Positions 45,819-54,753 of a stretch of DNA of 64,000 nucleotides are shown here, piece after piece. The DNA lies in assembly GCF_000012985.1 (NCBI RefSeq), contig NC_007645.1, positions 6,437,001 through 6,501,000 of the forward strand, given 5' to 3'. This stretch comes from Hahella chejuensis KCTC 2396 (lineage in GTDB: Bacteria > Pseudomonadota > Gammaproteobacteria > Pseudomonadales > Oleiphilaceae). Numbering within the stretch: position 1 is the stretch's first letter; each line of letters begins with the position of its first letter. The notes under the pieces are model-generated. The model had not been told where the DNA came from, did no database searches, and saw only the letters and a program-made list of their open reading frames with translations. Position numbers and translations under genes: made by a program.

Positions 45819-47096
45819 ATGAACAGTCTGATTGATGCGCAATATCCGCTCCCCCATCTAGCCGTAGCGCTGCTGCTGGGGCTGACCATCGGCATTCAGC
45901 GCGGCTGGGTCAACCGCAACGAGGAGGCCGGACATCGGGTTGCAGGGGTAAGAACTTTCGCTTTGATAGCGCTGTTGGGCGGATTGACCACCTGGCTGGG
46001 CGAGCAAATGGGAGAGTGGGTATTGGCGGCGGGCATCATCGCCCTCTCGCTGGTCCTTATCGCCGCCTATGTCACCAGCCAACGACAACGGCTGGACATG
46101 AGCATTACCAGCCTGATTGCATCAATGCTAACGTTTTTCTACGGAGCCTTATGCATCATGGGAGAGTTCTCCGTCGCCGCCACCATGACGGTAGTGACCG
46201 CCATCCTGCTCGACCTGAAGCCGGAGTTGCACGGTTTTCTGCAAAAGATACGAGATGAAGAACTGGACGCTGGACTCAAGTTGCTGGTGATGACCGTCGT
46301 CATGCTGCCCGTGCTGCCCAATCAAGGGTACGGTCCTTGGGGCGCCATCAACCCATATGAAGCCTGGTGGATGATTGTCTTAATCAGCGCGATTTCCTTT
46401 GTAGGCTATTTCGCAGTCAAGATAGGAGGCCCCTCCAAAGGAGTATTAATAACCAGCCTGTTTGCGGGCTTGAGCTCATCCACCGCGCTCACACTGCATT
46501 TGTCCCGGGTAGCCAAAGAAAATCAACAACATGCCTCGCTGCTCGCGTCAGGAATATTGATTGCCTGCGGCACGATGTTCCCACGGCTGCTACTGGTCAT
46601 TTACATCGTATACCCACCCCTAGGCTACGCCCTTGCCCCTCCCTTCGCCATTATGGCCCTATGCGTGTACGCCGCTGCCTTCTATTTCTGGCGCAGCCAT
46701 TCAGGAATAAAAATCGAGCAGCCCAACCTCAGACAAAACCCATTGGAAATATCCTCTGCTCTGTTCTTTGGCTTTCTATTGCTTCTCATCATGCTGCTCT
46801 CCAACGCCTTGCACGAATGGCTGGGCGCCAGCGGCGTCTACGCACTGAGCGCCATATCCGGTCTGAGCGACGTAGACGCTATCAGCCTGTCCCTAGCCCG
46901 TCTCGCCAGAGAGCCGGAAAAAATCACATTGCTGGTTGCGAGCTGGGGCGTTTTCATCGCCGCCTGCAGCAACAATCTGGTCAAAGCCGGCTTGGCTTGG
47001 ACCATAGGGAATCGCCAGCTGGGTATTAAAGTCGCCGCCACTCTCGCCGCCTCTGGCGCGTCAGGGCTGGCGATTCTGATCTTAAGCCCATTTTGA
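45819..47096 (+). CDS. MgtC/SapB family membrane protein with DUF4010
   Basis: Inner-membrane protein of 425 residues with about 11-12 membrane segments. The N-terminal MgtC/SapB module (HLAVALLLGLTIGIQRGW, then VAGVRTFALIALLGGL) is joined to a DUF4010 region (about 160-425, with ITSLFAGLSSSTALTLHLSR). The combined form is widespread and uncharacterised. It is a single gene. The leader before the ATG is C-rich with a poor ribosome site. Confidence 0.85.
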   Translation: MNSLIDAQYPLPHLAVALLLGLTIGIQRGWVNRNEEAGHRVAGVRTFALIALLGGLTTWLGEQMGEWVLAAGIIALSLVLIAAYVTSQRQRLDMSITSLIASMLTFFYGALCIMGEFSVAATMTVVTAILLDLKPELHGFLQKIRDEELDAGLKLLVMTVVMLPVLPNQGYGPWGAINPYEAWWMIVLISAISFVGYFAVKIGGPSKGVLITSLFAGLSSSTALTLHLSRVAKENQQHASLLASGILIACGTMFPRLLLVIYIVYPPLGYALAPPFAIMALCVYAAAFYFWRSHSGIKIEQPNLRQNPLEISSALFFGFLLLLIMLLSNALHEWLGASGVYALSAISGLSDVDAISLSLARLAREPEKITLLVASWGVFIAACSNNLVKAGLAWTIGNRQLGIKVAATLAASGASGLAILILSPF

Positions 47097-47135
47097 ATGC
47101 ATTAACCTTGATAATATCAACATGAAGTACAAACC

Positions 47136-48476
47136 ATGAACAAACCTGAACTCCTGGCTCCAGCCGGCTCACTCAAACACATGCATTTTGCATTCGCCTA
47201 CGGCGCCGATGCGGTTTATGCCGGCCAGCCTCGCTACAGCCTGAGAGTGCGGGAGAATGACTTCAATCTCGCCACGCTGGCCGAAGGAATCGAGACAGCC
47301 CGGTCGCAGGGCAAGAAGTTTTATGTCGCCGCCAACATCGCCCCTCACAACAGCAAAGTGAAAACCTTTCTGGACGATATGGCGCCTGTCGTGGAGATGC
47401 GACCAGATGCACTGATCATGTCCGACCCTGGATTAATTATGATGGTTCGCGACAAATGGCCCGACACCCCGATTCATCTCTCTGTACAGGCGAACGCCGT
47501 CAACTACGCCGCGGTCGAATTCTGGCGCCGACAAGGACTGGAGCGGGTGATACTGTCGCGGGAGTTGTCTTTGGAGGAAGTCGCGGAGATTAGAGAAAGA
47601 TCGCCGCAGATGGAGCTGGAAGTCTTCGTACATGGCGCGCTATGTATTGCATACTCCGGACGCTGCCTGTTGTCCGGCTACATCAATAAACGCGACCCTA
47701 ATCAAGGTACCTGTACAAATGCCTGTCGCTGGAAATACAACGCCATTCCGGCAACCCAGGATGACGCGGGGAATATCACTGCGCAGACTTGGGAGCCAAC
47801 GCAATCTCAGTCTGGTAGTCCGACACTGGGCGATGGCGGGGTTACCTCAGAAATGTTTCTGTTGCAGGAAGAGGGTCGACCGGATCAGCTGATGCCCGCC
47901 TTTGAAGATGAGCATGGCACTTACATCATGAACTCCAAAGACCTTCGCGCCGTGCAGCATGTGGAGCGATTGTGTCGCATCGGCGTGCATTCTTTAAAAA
48001 TCGAGGGGCGCACCAAATCTCATTACTACGTCGCCAGGACTACGCAAGCGTACCGCCAGGCTATTGATGACGCCGTCGCCGGCGCGCCATTTAACATGTC
48101 CCTGATGGACGATTTGGAGAAACTTGCGCATCGGGGCTACACAGAAGGCTTTTACCGTCGCCATGTGCATGACGAGTATCAGAATTACACAAATGGCGCA
48201 TCGCTCTCCGGCAAACAACAATTCGTCGGCGAAGTATTGGAATACTCTCTGGAGAATGGCCAGGCCCTTATTGACGTAAAAAACAAAATATCCATTGGGG
48301 ATTCCGTCGAAATTATGACGCCAGGCGGGAATATGAACTTTATTGTCAAAAAAATGGAAAATAAAAACGGACAAAATATTGCCGTCGCCCCAGGCTCCGG
48401 CCATCGCATTCGTCTGGCGTTACCGGAAAACGCACCGAGTCGTCTGGACTTTAGCTTACTGATGCGAAACCTCTAG
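47136..48476 (+). CDS. trhP: tRNA 5-hydroxyuridine modification protein TrhP (U32 peptidase family)
   Basis: Also known as YegQ. It is required with prephenate-dependent chemistry for 5-hydroxyuridine at tRNA position 34. It has 446 residues, starting KPELLAPAGSLKHMHFAFAY, with the U32 signature VFVHGALCIAYSGRCLLS and iron-sulfur cysteines continuing in GTCTNACRWKYN. The C-terminal barrel domain follows. It is monocistronic. The U32 family also holds collagenase-like peptidases and RlhA, but length and motif match YegQ. Confidence 0.9.
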   Translation: MNKPELLAPAGSLKHMHFAFAYGADAVYAGQPRYSLRVRENDFNLATLAEGIETARSQGKKFYVAANIAPHNSKVKTFLDDMAPVVEMRPDALIMSDPGLIMMVRDKWPDTPIHLSVQANAVNYAAVEFWRRQGLERVILSRELSLEEVAEIRERSPQMELEVFVHGALCIAYSGRCLLSGYINKRDPNQGTCTNACRWKYNAIPATQDDAGNITAQTWEPTQSQSGSPTLGDGGVTSEMFLLQEEGRPDQLMPAFEDEHGTYIMNSKDLRAVQHVERLCRIGVHSLKIEGRTKSHYYVARTTQAYRQAIDDAVAGAPFNMSLMDDLEKLAHRGYTEGFYRRHVHDEYQNYTNGASLSGKQQFVGEVLEYSLENGQALIDVKNKISIGDSVEIMTPGGNMNFIVKKMENKNGQNIAVAPGSGHRIRLALPENAPSRLDFSLLMRNL

Positions 48477-48707
48477 CCGCTCACAGATAACGTGATAAGC
48501 CTTTAAGCCTAGCCACATGGAAGTATGGCTATCAAATCCAAGTCGAATTATATTTTTGTGGGTAATTAGTCACGAATTGATCATAAAGAGATAGCGTCGA
48601 GTCCGAATGTCGACTTTACTGAGCAATCAGTTCCTTTCTAAAAACTAGAAAGTCAGATGTTTTGACAACTATTAAGCCGTTTATCCGAAAGACTTCTTAA
48701 AATCGCC

Positions 48708-49193
48708 ATGAAGATAGAATTGCTTGGCAGCGGAGCATTGCTTCGCGCCCGGAAGTTGATTGCATTTTTGTTTTTGGGAACCGTTGTTGCGACGGGTTCC
48801 GGTTGCAACCTGTCCGACGCGATAAGCGGGGACTCACCCAAAAGCGCCGCACATAACGGAGAAACTACGGAGGAAGACGATTCATCGTCATCCAATCCAA
48901 GCGCTGGGGTGCAAGAGCCGATTACGCCGAAAACTCTTTCCTGGAACACCCCCTGGACCCGTGAAGACGGTTCGTCACTCGCCCTGAGCGAAATTGCCGC
49001 GTACGAAGTGGCCTATCGCAATATTTCCGAAGGCGAAGATGGGCGCGTAATGATAGAGGATGTGGGCGTCACCACATTAAGCCTGTCAGGATTCACATCT
49101 GGCAAATATGGCTTTAAGGTAAGAGTGATTGATTATGATGGCGTAGCGAGTGACTACTCTCAGGAAGTCACCGCCACTCTCAACAACGGATAG
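48708..49193 (+). CDS. putative lipoprotein with fibronectin III-like domain
   Basis: A 161-residue predicted lipoprotein. The N-terminal signal ends in ATGSGC, placing the lipid cysteine at about residue 33. It is followed by a low-complexity serine/acidic linker (EEDDSSSSNPS). The C-terminal ~85 residues read as one Fn3-like beta sandwich (AYEVAYRNISEG, then SGKYGFKVRVIDYDGVASDY). Function unknown. The ~230-base region upstream has a palindrome CTTTCTA-N5-TAGAAAG at 48634-48652. Confidence 0.72.
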   Translation: MKIELLGSGALLRARKLIAFLFLGTVVATGSGCNLSDAISGDSPKSAAHNGETTEEDDSSSSNPSAGVQEPITPKTLSWNTPWTREDGSSLALSEIAAYEVAYRNISEGEDGRVMIEDVGVTTLSLSGFTSGKYGFKVRVIDYDGVASDYSQEVTATLNNG

Positions 49194-49227
49194 CTTTACT
49201 TACTTCCAGCAAAGCTTGACCGTTCCG

Positions 49228-49254
49228 ATAGCCGCCTACAAGGCGGCTATTTTA
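49228..49254 (+). terminator. intrinsic terminator overlapping the thrB 3' end
   Basis: ATAGCCGCC (49228-49236) with GGCGGCTAT (49242-49250), followed by TTTT. It ends the lipoprotein transcript. Its right arm doubles as the last sense codons of the convergent thrB gene (encoding IAAL and stop). Confidence 0.8.
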
Positions 49255-50201
49255 TGCGCAGAAAGTAATTTAGCCTTCATTTCATCTGGATTTTTCAGCG
49301 TATTCCCTCTTTCGGCATCATGCTGATAGCCCTTGCCATATTGGCTTATCAGACGGGAAATCCAGAATCGCAGCGCGCCGACCCGCAGCGCATCGCTCCA
49401 TTGTTTTTTCTCAAGCTCTGTCAGAGGTCTCTTCTTGTCGTAGGCTGCAACAAAGGCGCGCAACTTCTCCTGATCATAACGCCCTTCCGCATCGCAGCAC
49501 CAATCATTACAAGCGACGGCGAGATCAAACAGCCAGCAATCGTGGCAGGCATGATAAAAATCGATAACACCGCTCACCTTGTCGCCATCAAACATGACGT
49601 TGTCGACAAACAGGTCGCCATGAATCCAGCCATTTGGACATTGCGCCCAGATATCCGCCTGCTGCTGGAAATGCTCAATTTCGCCGCTCAATAAAGCCAG
49701 TTCATCCTGCTTGATGTGAGAAGCCAGATCATCCCGATGAGATTGCATCCACGCCACTGTACGCACCACGTCACGACGACCGGGCGCGGACTGAGAGGCC
49801 AAGTGCATAGCGCCTAGTAAATCGCCGGCAATGGCGCACTGATCAAGAGTGGGAGTATCCAGATGGCCGCCAGCAATTCTGGGTACGAGTACGCATGGCT
49901 TACCCTCTATATAAGCCAAAGACGAACCATCCAGCATGGGATGCGGCGCCGGCGCAGGAAAACCCTGTTGCGCCAGTCCCTGCATCAGACCAATAAATAC
50001 AGGGAGTTCTTCCGCGGTCACCATCTCAAAGATGGTCAGCACCCAGTGTGTTTCTTCTCCACCGCTTTTTACACTGACAAAGTAGTTGGTGTTTTCTATC
50101 CCCGCCGCAATGCCTTGAAATTCCGTCACTTCAGGCGCATCGAAATAAGATTCAAGCAACGTCTGCAATTGCTCTGGAGACACTCTCGTAAAAACCGCCA
50201 T
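49236..50201 (-). CDS. thrB: homoserine kinase ThrB (aminoglycoside-kinase fold)
   Basis: Phosphorylates homoserine for threonine synthesis. It is the Pseudomonas-type ThrB with an APH-like fold, 321 residues, and MAVFTRVSPEQLQTLLESY at the start. The catalytic loop is GWIHGDLFVDNVMF and the metal-binding aspartate lies in VSGVIDFYHACHDCWLFDLA. It is unrelated in fold to GHMP-type E. coli ThrB. The DUF2782 gene lies 84 bases upstream, as in Pseudomonas beside polA. Confidence 0.93.
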   Translation of the reverse strand: MAVFTRVSPEQLQTLLESYFDAPEVTEFQGIAAGIENTNYFVSVKSGGEETHWVLTIFEMVTAEELPVFIGLMQGLAQQGFPAPAPHPMLDGSSLAYIEGKPCVLVPRIAGGHLDTPTLDQCAIAGDLLGAMHLASQSAPGRRDVVRTVAWMQSHRDDLASHIKQDELALLSGEIEHFQQQADIWAQCPNGWIHGDLFVDNVMFDGDKVSGVIDFYHACHDCWLFDLAVACNDWCCDAEGRYDQEKLRAFVAAYDKKRPLTELEKKQWSDALRVGALRFWISRLISQYGKGYQHDAERGNTLKNPDEMKAKLLSAHKIAAL

Positions 50202-50285
50202 TAACCCGCCTTATTCACTACTTCTAAAACTTAATTTCGTACGCATCCTGCGCCAGAAACGCCAAATCAATCGACTATCGAAAGC

Positions 50286-50564
50286 TTACCATTCCAGGAG
50301 CTTCCAACTCGGAACCAGTATCCGCGGCTTTTCCGACTGCACCCATTCACCCGTATCGGAGGGCACCAGATAATATTCCGGCCCGACTTTGGGCACGACC
50401 TTGATCTGCACCAGCTCGCCGTTCACTCGATACTCGTAATGAGTTTCCTTTTCGCCATAACGAATTTGCACTTCCGGCTCCGCCGTGGAATCTTCCGCCA
50501 GCGTTGGCGCCGCCAAAGGAAGAATAATTAACGCGAGCAAAGCTTTACGTATCCAAAAACTCAT
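50286..50564 (-). CDS. DUF2782 family periplasmic protein
   Basis: A 92-residue exported protein: a signal peptide (RKALLALIILPLAAPTLA) then a short beta-rich domain with EVQIRYGEKETHYEYRVNG and a C-terminal KVGPEYYLVPSDTGEW. It is a conserved companion of thrB and polA in pseudomonads, function unknown. Its translation start lies against a 14-bp direct repeat. It is probably cotranscribed with thrB. Confidence 0.85.
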   Translation of the reverse strand: MSFWIRKALLALIILPLAAPTLAEDSTAEPEVQIRYGEKETHYEYRVNGELVQIKVVPKVGPEYYLVPSDTGEWVQSEKPRILVPSWKLLEW

Positions 50565-50599
50565 TGGTAACCTACACGCTGTTTTTTGGTAACCTACAC
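50564..50599 (-). repeat. 14-bp direct repeat at the DUF2782 start
   Basis: TTGGTAACCTACAC occurs at 50564-50577 and again at 50586-50599, a 22-bp period (two helical turns). The first copy abuts the start codon and supplies the only Shine-Dalgarno-like bases (AGG on the minus strand). It could be a duplicated initiation region or a regulator site. Confidence 0.55.
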
Positions 50600-50751
50600 A
50601 CTTGTTTAATCAGGCCGCGCCTGGGGCAATTTTCGCCGGGATATCCCGGCAGCTCCGTCAGCCCTCATCCGGGCCCATTTTCGGGGATTAGCCGATCCTG
50701 CTGGATACGCTTATTCCGAGCCCATACAACCATTTAAAACCAGTACCATCT

Positions 50752-53487
50752 ATGAGTAAAGAAAACCGTTCAGCGCCTGTCGTCCTGGTAGACGGCTCCT
50801 CGTATCTGTTTCGCGCCTACCACGTTCCCAACCTGAAAGAGCTAAGAAACTCCAAGGGACAACCTACCGGCGCCATCAGAGGCGTCATCTCCATGCTTCG
50901 GAAGTTGCAAAAAGATTATCCGGAAAGCCAAGTGGTCGCCGTTTTCGACGCCAAGGGCAAGAACTTTCGCCACGAGATGTACTCCGATTACAAGGCCAAC
51001 CGGCCACCCATGCCGGAAGACCTCGCCTGCCAGATAGAGCCGTTATACGACATTGTCCGTGCAATGGGGCTGCCTTTACTGATCATAGAAGGCGTAGAGG
51101 CCGACGATGTTATAGGCACGCTGGCTCATGAAGCAACTACAAAAGGGCTGGATGCGGTAATTTCCACTGGCGATAAAGATATGGCCCAGTTGGTGAGCCC
51201 CCACGTCACCCTCGTCAACACCATGACGGACACTACCATGGATCGTGAAGGCGTCGTGGAGAAGTTCGGCGTGCCGCCTGAGTTGATCGTGGACTACCTG
51301 GCTCTCATTGGCGATACCGTGGACAATATCCCCGGCGTCAATAAATGCGGTCCTAAAACCGCAGTCAAATGGCTCGGCGAGTTCGGCTCTCTGGCGCAGG
51401 TTATAGCGCAGGCGGATGAAGTTAAAGGGAAAATCGGCGAAAACCTGCGCAGCAGCCTGGAACAATTGCCGCTGTCAAAAGAACTCGCCACCATCAAAAC
51501 CGATGTCGAACTGCCTTTCACATTGGAAGAGGTTCACCCCAATCCCGTCGACACGGAAGCGCTGCACAAATGGTTTACGGAGCTGGAGTTCAGGACCTGG
51601 ATAAAAGACCTGGACGCCTCCACATCGTCCCCGACAGCAGCCACAGAGGCCAGCGCCCCCCCTGCGCAAAGCGATGAGCGCGATTACCAGGTCGTAACGG
51701 AACAGGATCAGTTTGACCACTGGATCAAAGCACTGACTGACGCCAAAACATTCAGCTTCGACACAGAGACCACCAGCCTCAATTATATGGAGGCGGAGAT
51801 CGTCGGCGTGTCCTTTGCGGTCGAGCCAGGCAAAGCCGCTTACGTGCCTGTGGCGCATGACTACATGGGCGCGCCGGAACAGTTGGAGCGCGATAAAGTT
51901 CTGGCCGCGCTCAAGCCCCTGCTGGAGGACCCGGCATATCGTAAGATCGGCCAGAACCTGAAATACGACGCCCACGTATTAGCTAATCATGGCGTACAAC
52001 TCAACGGCATCGCCGAAGACACCATGCTGGAGTCCTACGTATTGAACTCCACCGCCAACCGTCATGATATGGATACTCTGGCCTCTAAACATCTGGGGCG
52101 GGAAACCATTCACTTTGAAGACATCGCTGGTAAAGGGGCGAAACAGCTGACTTTCAATCAGATCAGTCTGGAACAAGCCGGTCCTTACGCCGCAGAAGAT
52201 GCGGACATCACCCTGCAACTGCATCACGCTCTGAACCCCAAGCTTAAGAAAGAAGGTCGACTGGAGCAGGTTTATCGGGACATAGAGCTACCTCTGGTCC
52301 CTGTACTGATGCGGATGGAGCACCGTGGCGCCTTGGTGGATAGCCAACGCTTGCGCACTCATAGCCAGGAGCTGGCGGAGCGCATGCTGGAGCTGGAGGA
52401 GGAAGCCTATGAAAAGGCCGGCCAGAAGTTCAACCTCGGCTCGCCCAAGCAGTTGCAGGAGATTTTCTACGAGAAGCTCGGCTTCGACATCATCAAGAAA
52501 ACGCCCAAGGGGCAACCCTCCACCGCCGAGCCGGTGTTACAGGAACTGGCGGAGAAATATGAGCTGCCTCGCGTCCTTCTGGAGTATCGTGGCCTGTCCA
52601 AGTTAAAGTCCACCTATACAGACAAACTGCCGGAAATGATCAATCCCCGCACTGGCCGGGTGCATACTTCCTATCAGCAGGCAGTGGCGGCTACCGGACG
52701 TTTGTCGTCGAGCGATCCCAATCTACAGAACATTCCGGTGCGTAACGAGCAGGGCCGCCGTATCCGACAGGCGTTCATCGCTCCCAAAGGCTGCAAGCTG
52801 ATCTCCGCTGACTACTCACAGATTGAGCTGCGCATCATGGCGCACCTGTCCGGGGACGAAGGCTTGTTAAAGGCCTTCTCTGAGGGCTTAGACGTACACC
52901 AGGCCACCGCAGCGGAAGTTTTCAACGTGGCCTTTGATGAGGTCAGCTCAGAACAACGCCGCAAAGCGAAAGCCATCAACTTCGGCCTGATCTACGGTAT
53001 GTCCGCCTTCGGCCTGGCCCGTCAGATTCACGTTGAGCGCAGCGAGGCGCAAAGCTATATCGACAAATACTTCGAGCGCTACCCTGGTGTGCTGAACTAC
53101 ATGAACCGCATTCGCGCAGAAGCTCAGGACACAGGCTACGTCGAGACCTTATTCGGACGTCGTCTGTATCTACCGGACATACGCTCCAGCAATCGCAATC
53201 TACAACAGGCCGCCGAGCGCACCGCTATCAACGCCCCCATGCAGGGGACGGCGGCGGATATCATCAAACGCGCCATGCTGGCGGTGGACGCCTGGCTGGA
53301 AGGCGACAGTGCGCCGCCTGCGAAAATGATCATGCAAGTGCACGATGAGCTGATTCTGGAAGTAGAGGAAAGCGCCGTCGAGGCAGTTAAAGAGAAGTTG
53401 ACGCAGATTATGTCTTCCGCCGCGGATTTAAACGTGCCGCTATTAGTGGAAGCAGGCGTCGGCAATAACTGGGATGAAGCGCACTAG
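50752..53487 (+). CDS. polA: DNA polymerase I
   Basis: Repair and Okazaki-maturation polymerase, 911 residues with all three activities apparently intact. The 5' nuclease (about 1-290) opens VVLVDGSSYLFRAYH with GVEADDVIGTLA. The proofreading 3' exonuclease (about 320-500) has FSFDTETTSLNYM and YAAEDADITLQ. The polymerase domain shows motif A SADYSQIELRIMAHLSGDE, motif B KAKAINFGLIYGMSAFG and motif C MQVHDELILEV. It is monocistronic with a strong terminator. It is divergent from the DUF2782-thrB pair. Confidence 0.98.
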   Translation: MSKENRSAPVVLVDGSSYLFRAYHVPNLKELRNSKGQPTGAIRGVISMLRKLQKDYPESQVVAVFDAKGKNFRHEMYSDYKANRPPMPEDLACQIEPLYDIVRAMGLPLLIIEGVEADDVIGTLAHEATTKGLDAVISTGDKDMAQLVSPHVTLVNTMTDTTMDREGVVEKFGVPPELIVDYLALIGDTVDNIPGVNKCGPKTAVKWLGEFGSLAQVIAQADEVKGKIGENLRSSLEQLPLSKELATIKTDVELPFTLEEVHPNPVDTEALHKWFTELEFRTWIKDLDASTSSPTAATEASAPPAQSDERDYQVVTEQDQFDHWIKALTDAKTFSFDTETTSLNYMEAEIVGVSFAVEPGKAAYVPVAHDYMGAPEQLERDKVLAALKPLLEDPAYRKIGQNLKYDAHVLANHGVQLNGIAEDTMLESYVLNSTANRHDMDTLASKHLGRETIHFEDIAGKGAKQLTFNQISLEQAGPYAAEDADITLQLHHALNPKLKKEGRLEQVYRDIELPLVPVLMRMEHRGALVDSQRLRTHSQELAERMLELEEEAYEKAGQKFNLGSPKQLQEIFYEKLGFDIIKKTPKGQPSTAEPVLQELAEKYELPRVLLEYRGLSKLKSTYTDKLPEMINPRTGRVHTSYQQAVAATGRLSSSDPNLQNIPVRNEQGRRIRQAFIAPKGCKLISADYSQIELRIMAHLSGDEGLLKAFSEGLDVHQATAAEVFNVAFDEVSSEQRRKAKAINFGLIYGMSAFGLARQIHVERSEAQSYIDKYFERYPGVLNYMNRIRAEAQDTGYVETLFGRRLYLPDIRSSNRNLQQAAERTAINAPMQGTAADIIKRAMLAVDAWLEGDSAPPAKMIMQVHDELILEVEESAVEAVKEKLTQIMSSAADLNVPLLVEAGVGNNWDEAH

Positions 53488-53502
53488 CGCTCCCTAAAAT
53501 GC

Positions 53503-53533
53503 AAAACGGCGGGGTGAAGGCCCCGCCGTTTTT
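53503..53533. terminator. bidirectional intrinsic terminator
   Basis: Perfect 12-bp stem AAAACGGCGGGG (53503-53514) with CCCCGCCGTTTT (53521-53532), 6-base loop, T tract on either strand. It separates the convergent polA and pilU genes. Confidence 0.9.
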
Positions 53534-53563
53534 CTATCTGCTTCAGAAAGCGCTTTTCAGCGA

Positions 53564-54694
53564 TCAATAATCCTGATCGTCGCTCAACGACAGACTGCTG
53601 GCGGCGCCCTGCAGCTTGGAAATATTGCTGTCTGCGCCCAGTTTGATCATCAGACGCAGATCGTTCGCGGAGTCCGCATGAGACAACGCGTCTTCGTAGG
53701 TGATCTCTCCCGCAGCGTAGGCGCGGTATAGCGCCTGATCGAAAGTCTGCATACCCAGTTCCGACGACTTGGTCATCAGCTCTTTCAGCTTGTGAACCTC
53801 CCCTTTACGGATCAAGTCAGCCGCCAGTGGCGAGTTAATGAGGATCTCAACAATCGCCCGACGTCCCTTGCCGTCTGGAGTCGGCACCAATTGCTGCGCC
53901 ACGATGGCTTTCAGGTTCAAGGACAAGTCCATCCATACCTGGTTATGCTGCTCCGGCGGGAAAAAGTTGATAATCCGGTCCAGCGCCTGGTTGGCGTTGT
54001 TGGCGTGCAATGTCGCCAAACACAAGTGACCGGTTTCCGCAAAGGTCACCGCATATTCCATGGTGTCGGCGGAGCGCACCTCCCCGATCATGATGACGTC
54101 GGGAGCCTGCCGCAGCGTGTTCTTCAGAGCTACTTCGAACGATTCCGTATCCAGCCCCACTTCCCGCTGCGTAATAATGCAGCCGTGATGTTGATGGATA
54201 TATTCGATAGGGTCTTCGATAGAGATGATGTGCCCTTTGCTGTTGCGGTTCCGGTGGCCGATCATTGCAGCCAGCGACGTGGACTTACCGGTGCCGGTCG
54301 CTCCGACGAAGATGATCAGGCCCCGCTTGGTCATCGACAGCGACTTGATAACCTCCGGCAGATGCAGGTCATCCAGCTTGGGAATATTGGTCTCAATCCG
54401 ACGCAGCACCATCCCGCACAGGTTACGCTGGTAAAAGGCGCTGACCCGGAAACGACCGATGCCGCGGGCGCTGATAGCAAAGTTGCACTCATGCCCGACT
54501 TCAAAATCCGCACGCTGTTTTTCCGACATAATGGAAAACACGGTTTCCCGCGTCTGCTCAGGAGACAGCGGCGACTTAGTGATCGGCACCATACGGCCGT
54601 GAACTTTGATGCTGGGCGGCACCCCAGCTGTGATAAAGAGGTCCGAAGCCCCCTTTTCCACCATGATTTTTAACAGCTTGTCGAAATCCATCAC
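53564..54694 (-). CDS. pilU: type IV pilus retraction ATPase PilU
   Basis: PilT-like hexameric ATPase that assists pilus retraction and twitching. It has 376 residues with Walker A VGATGTGKSTSLAAMIG, SIEDPIEYIHQHHGCII as the Asp box, TLRQAPDVIMIGEVRS as Walker B and ETGHLCLATLHANNA as the His box. The C-terminal extension (TKSSELGMQTFDQALYRAY and a serine-rich tail) distinguishes PilU from PilT. It follows pilT by 59 bases on the same strand. Confidence 0.95.
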   Translation of the reverse strand: MMDFDKLLKIMVEKGASDLFITAGVPPSIKVHGRMVPITKSPLSPEQTRETVFSIMSEKQRADFEVGHECNFAISARGIGRFRVSAFYQRNLCGMVLRRIETNIPKLDDLHLPEVIKSLSMTKRGLIIFVGATGTGKSTSLAAMIGHRNRNSKGHIISIEDPIEYIHQHHGCIITQREVGLDTESFEVALKNTLRQAPDVIMIGEVRSADTMEYAVTFAETGHLCLATLHANNANQALDRIINFFPPEQHNQVWMDLSLNLKAIVAQQLVPTPDGKGRRAIVEILINSPLAADLIRKGEVHKLKELMTKSSELGMQTFDQALYRAYAAGEITYEDALSHADSANDLRLMIKLGADSNISKLQGAASSLSLSDDQDY

Positions 54695-54753
54695 AACACC
54701 CCAATGGTAATAACGCTACAGCGACCGGCATACACCGGGATAAGGTCGCGGCG

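Noticed and set aside
46016-47029. Plus-strand ORFs in a second frame inside the MgtC/DUF4010 gene
   Set aside because: Their products are H/R/Q-rich and lack membrane segments. The overlapping 425-residue frame has a coherent multi-span membrane protein.
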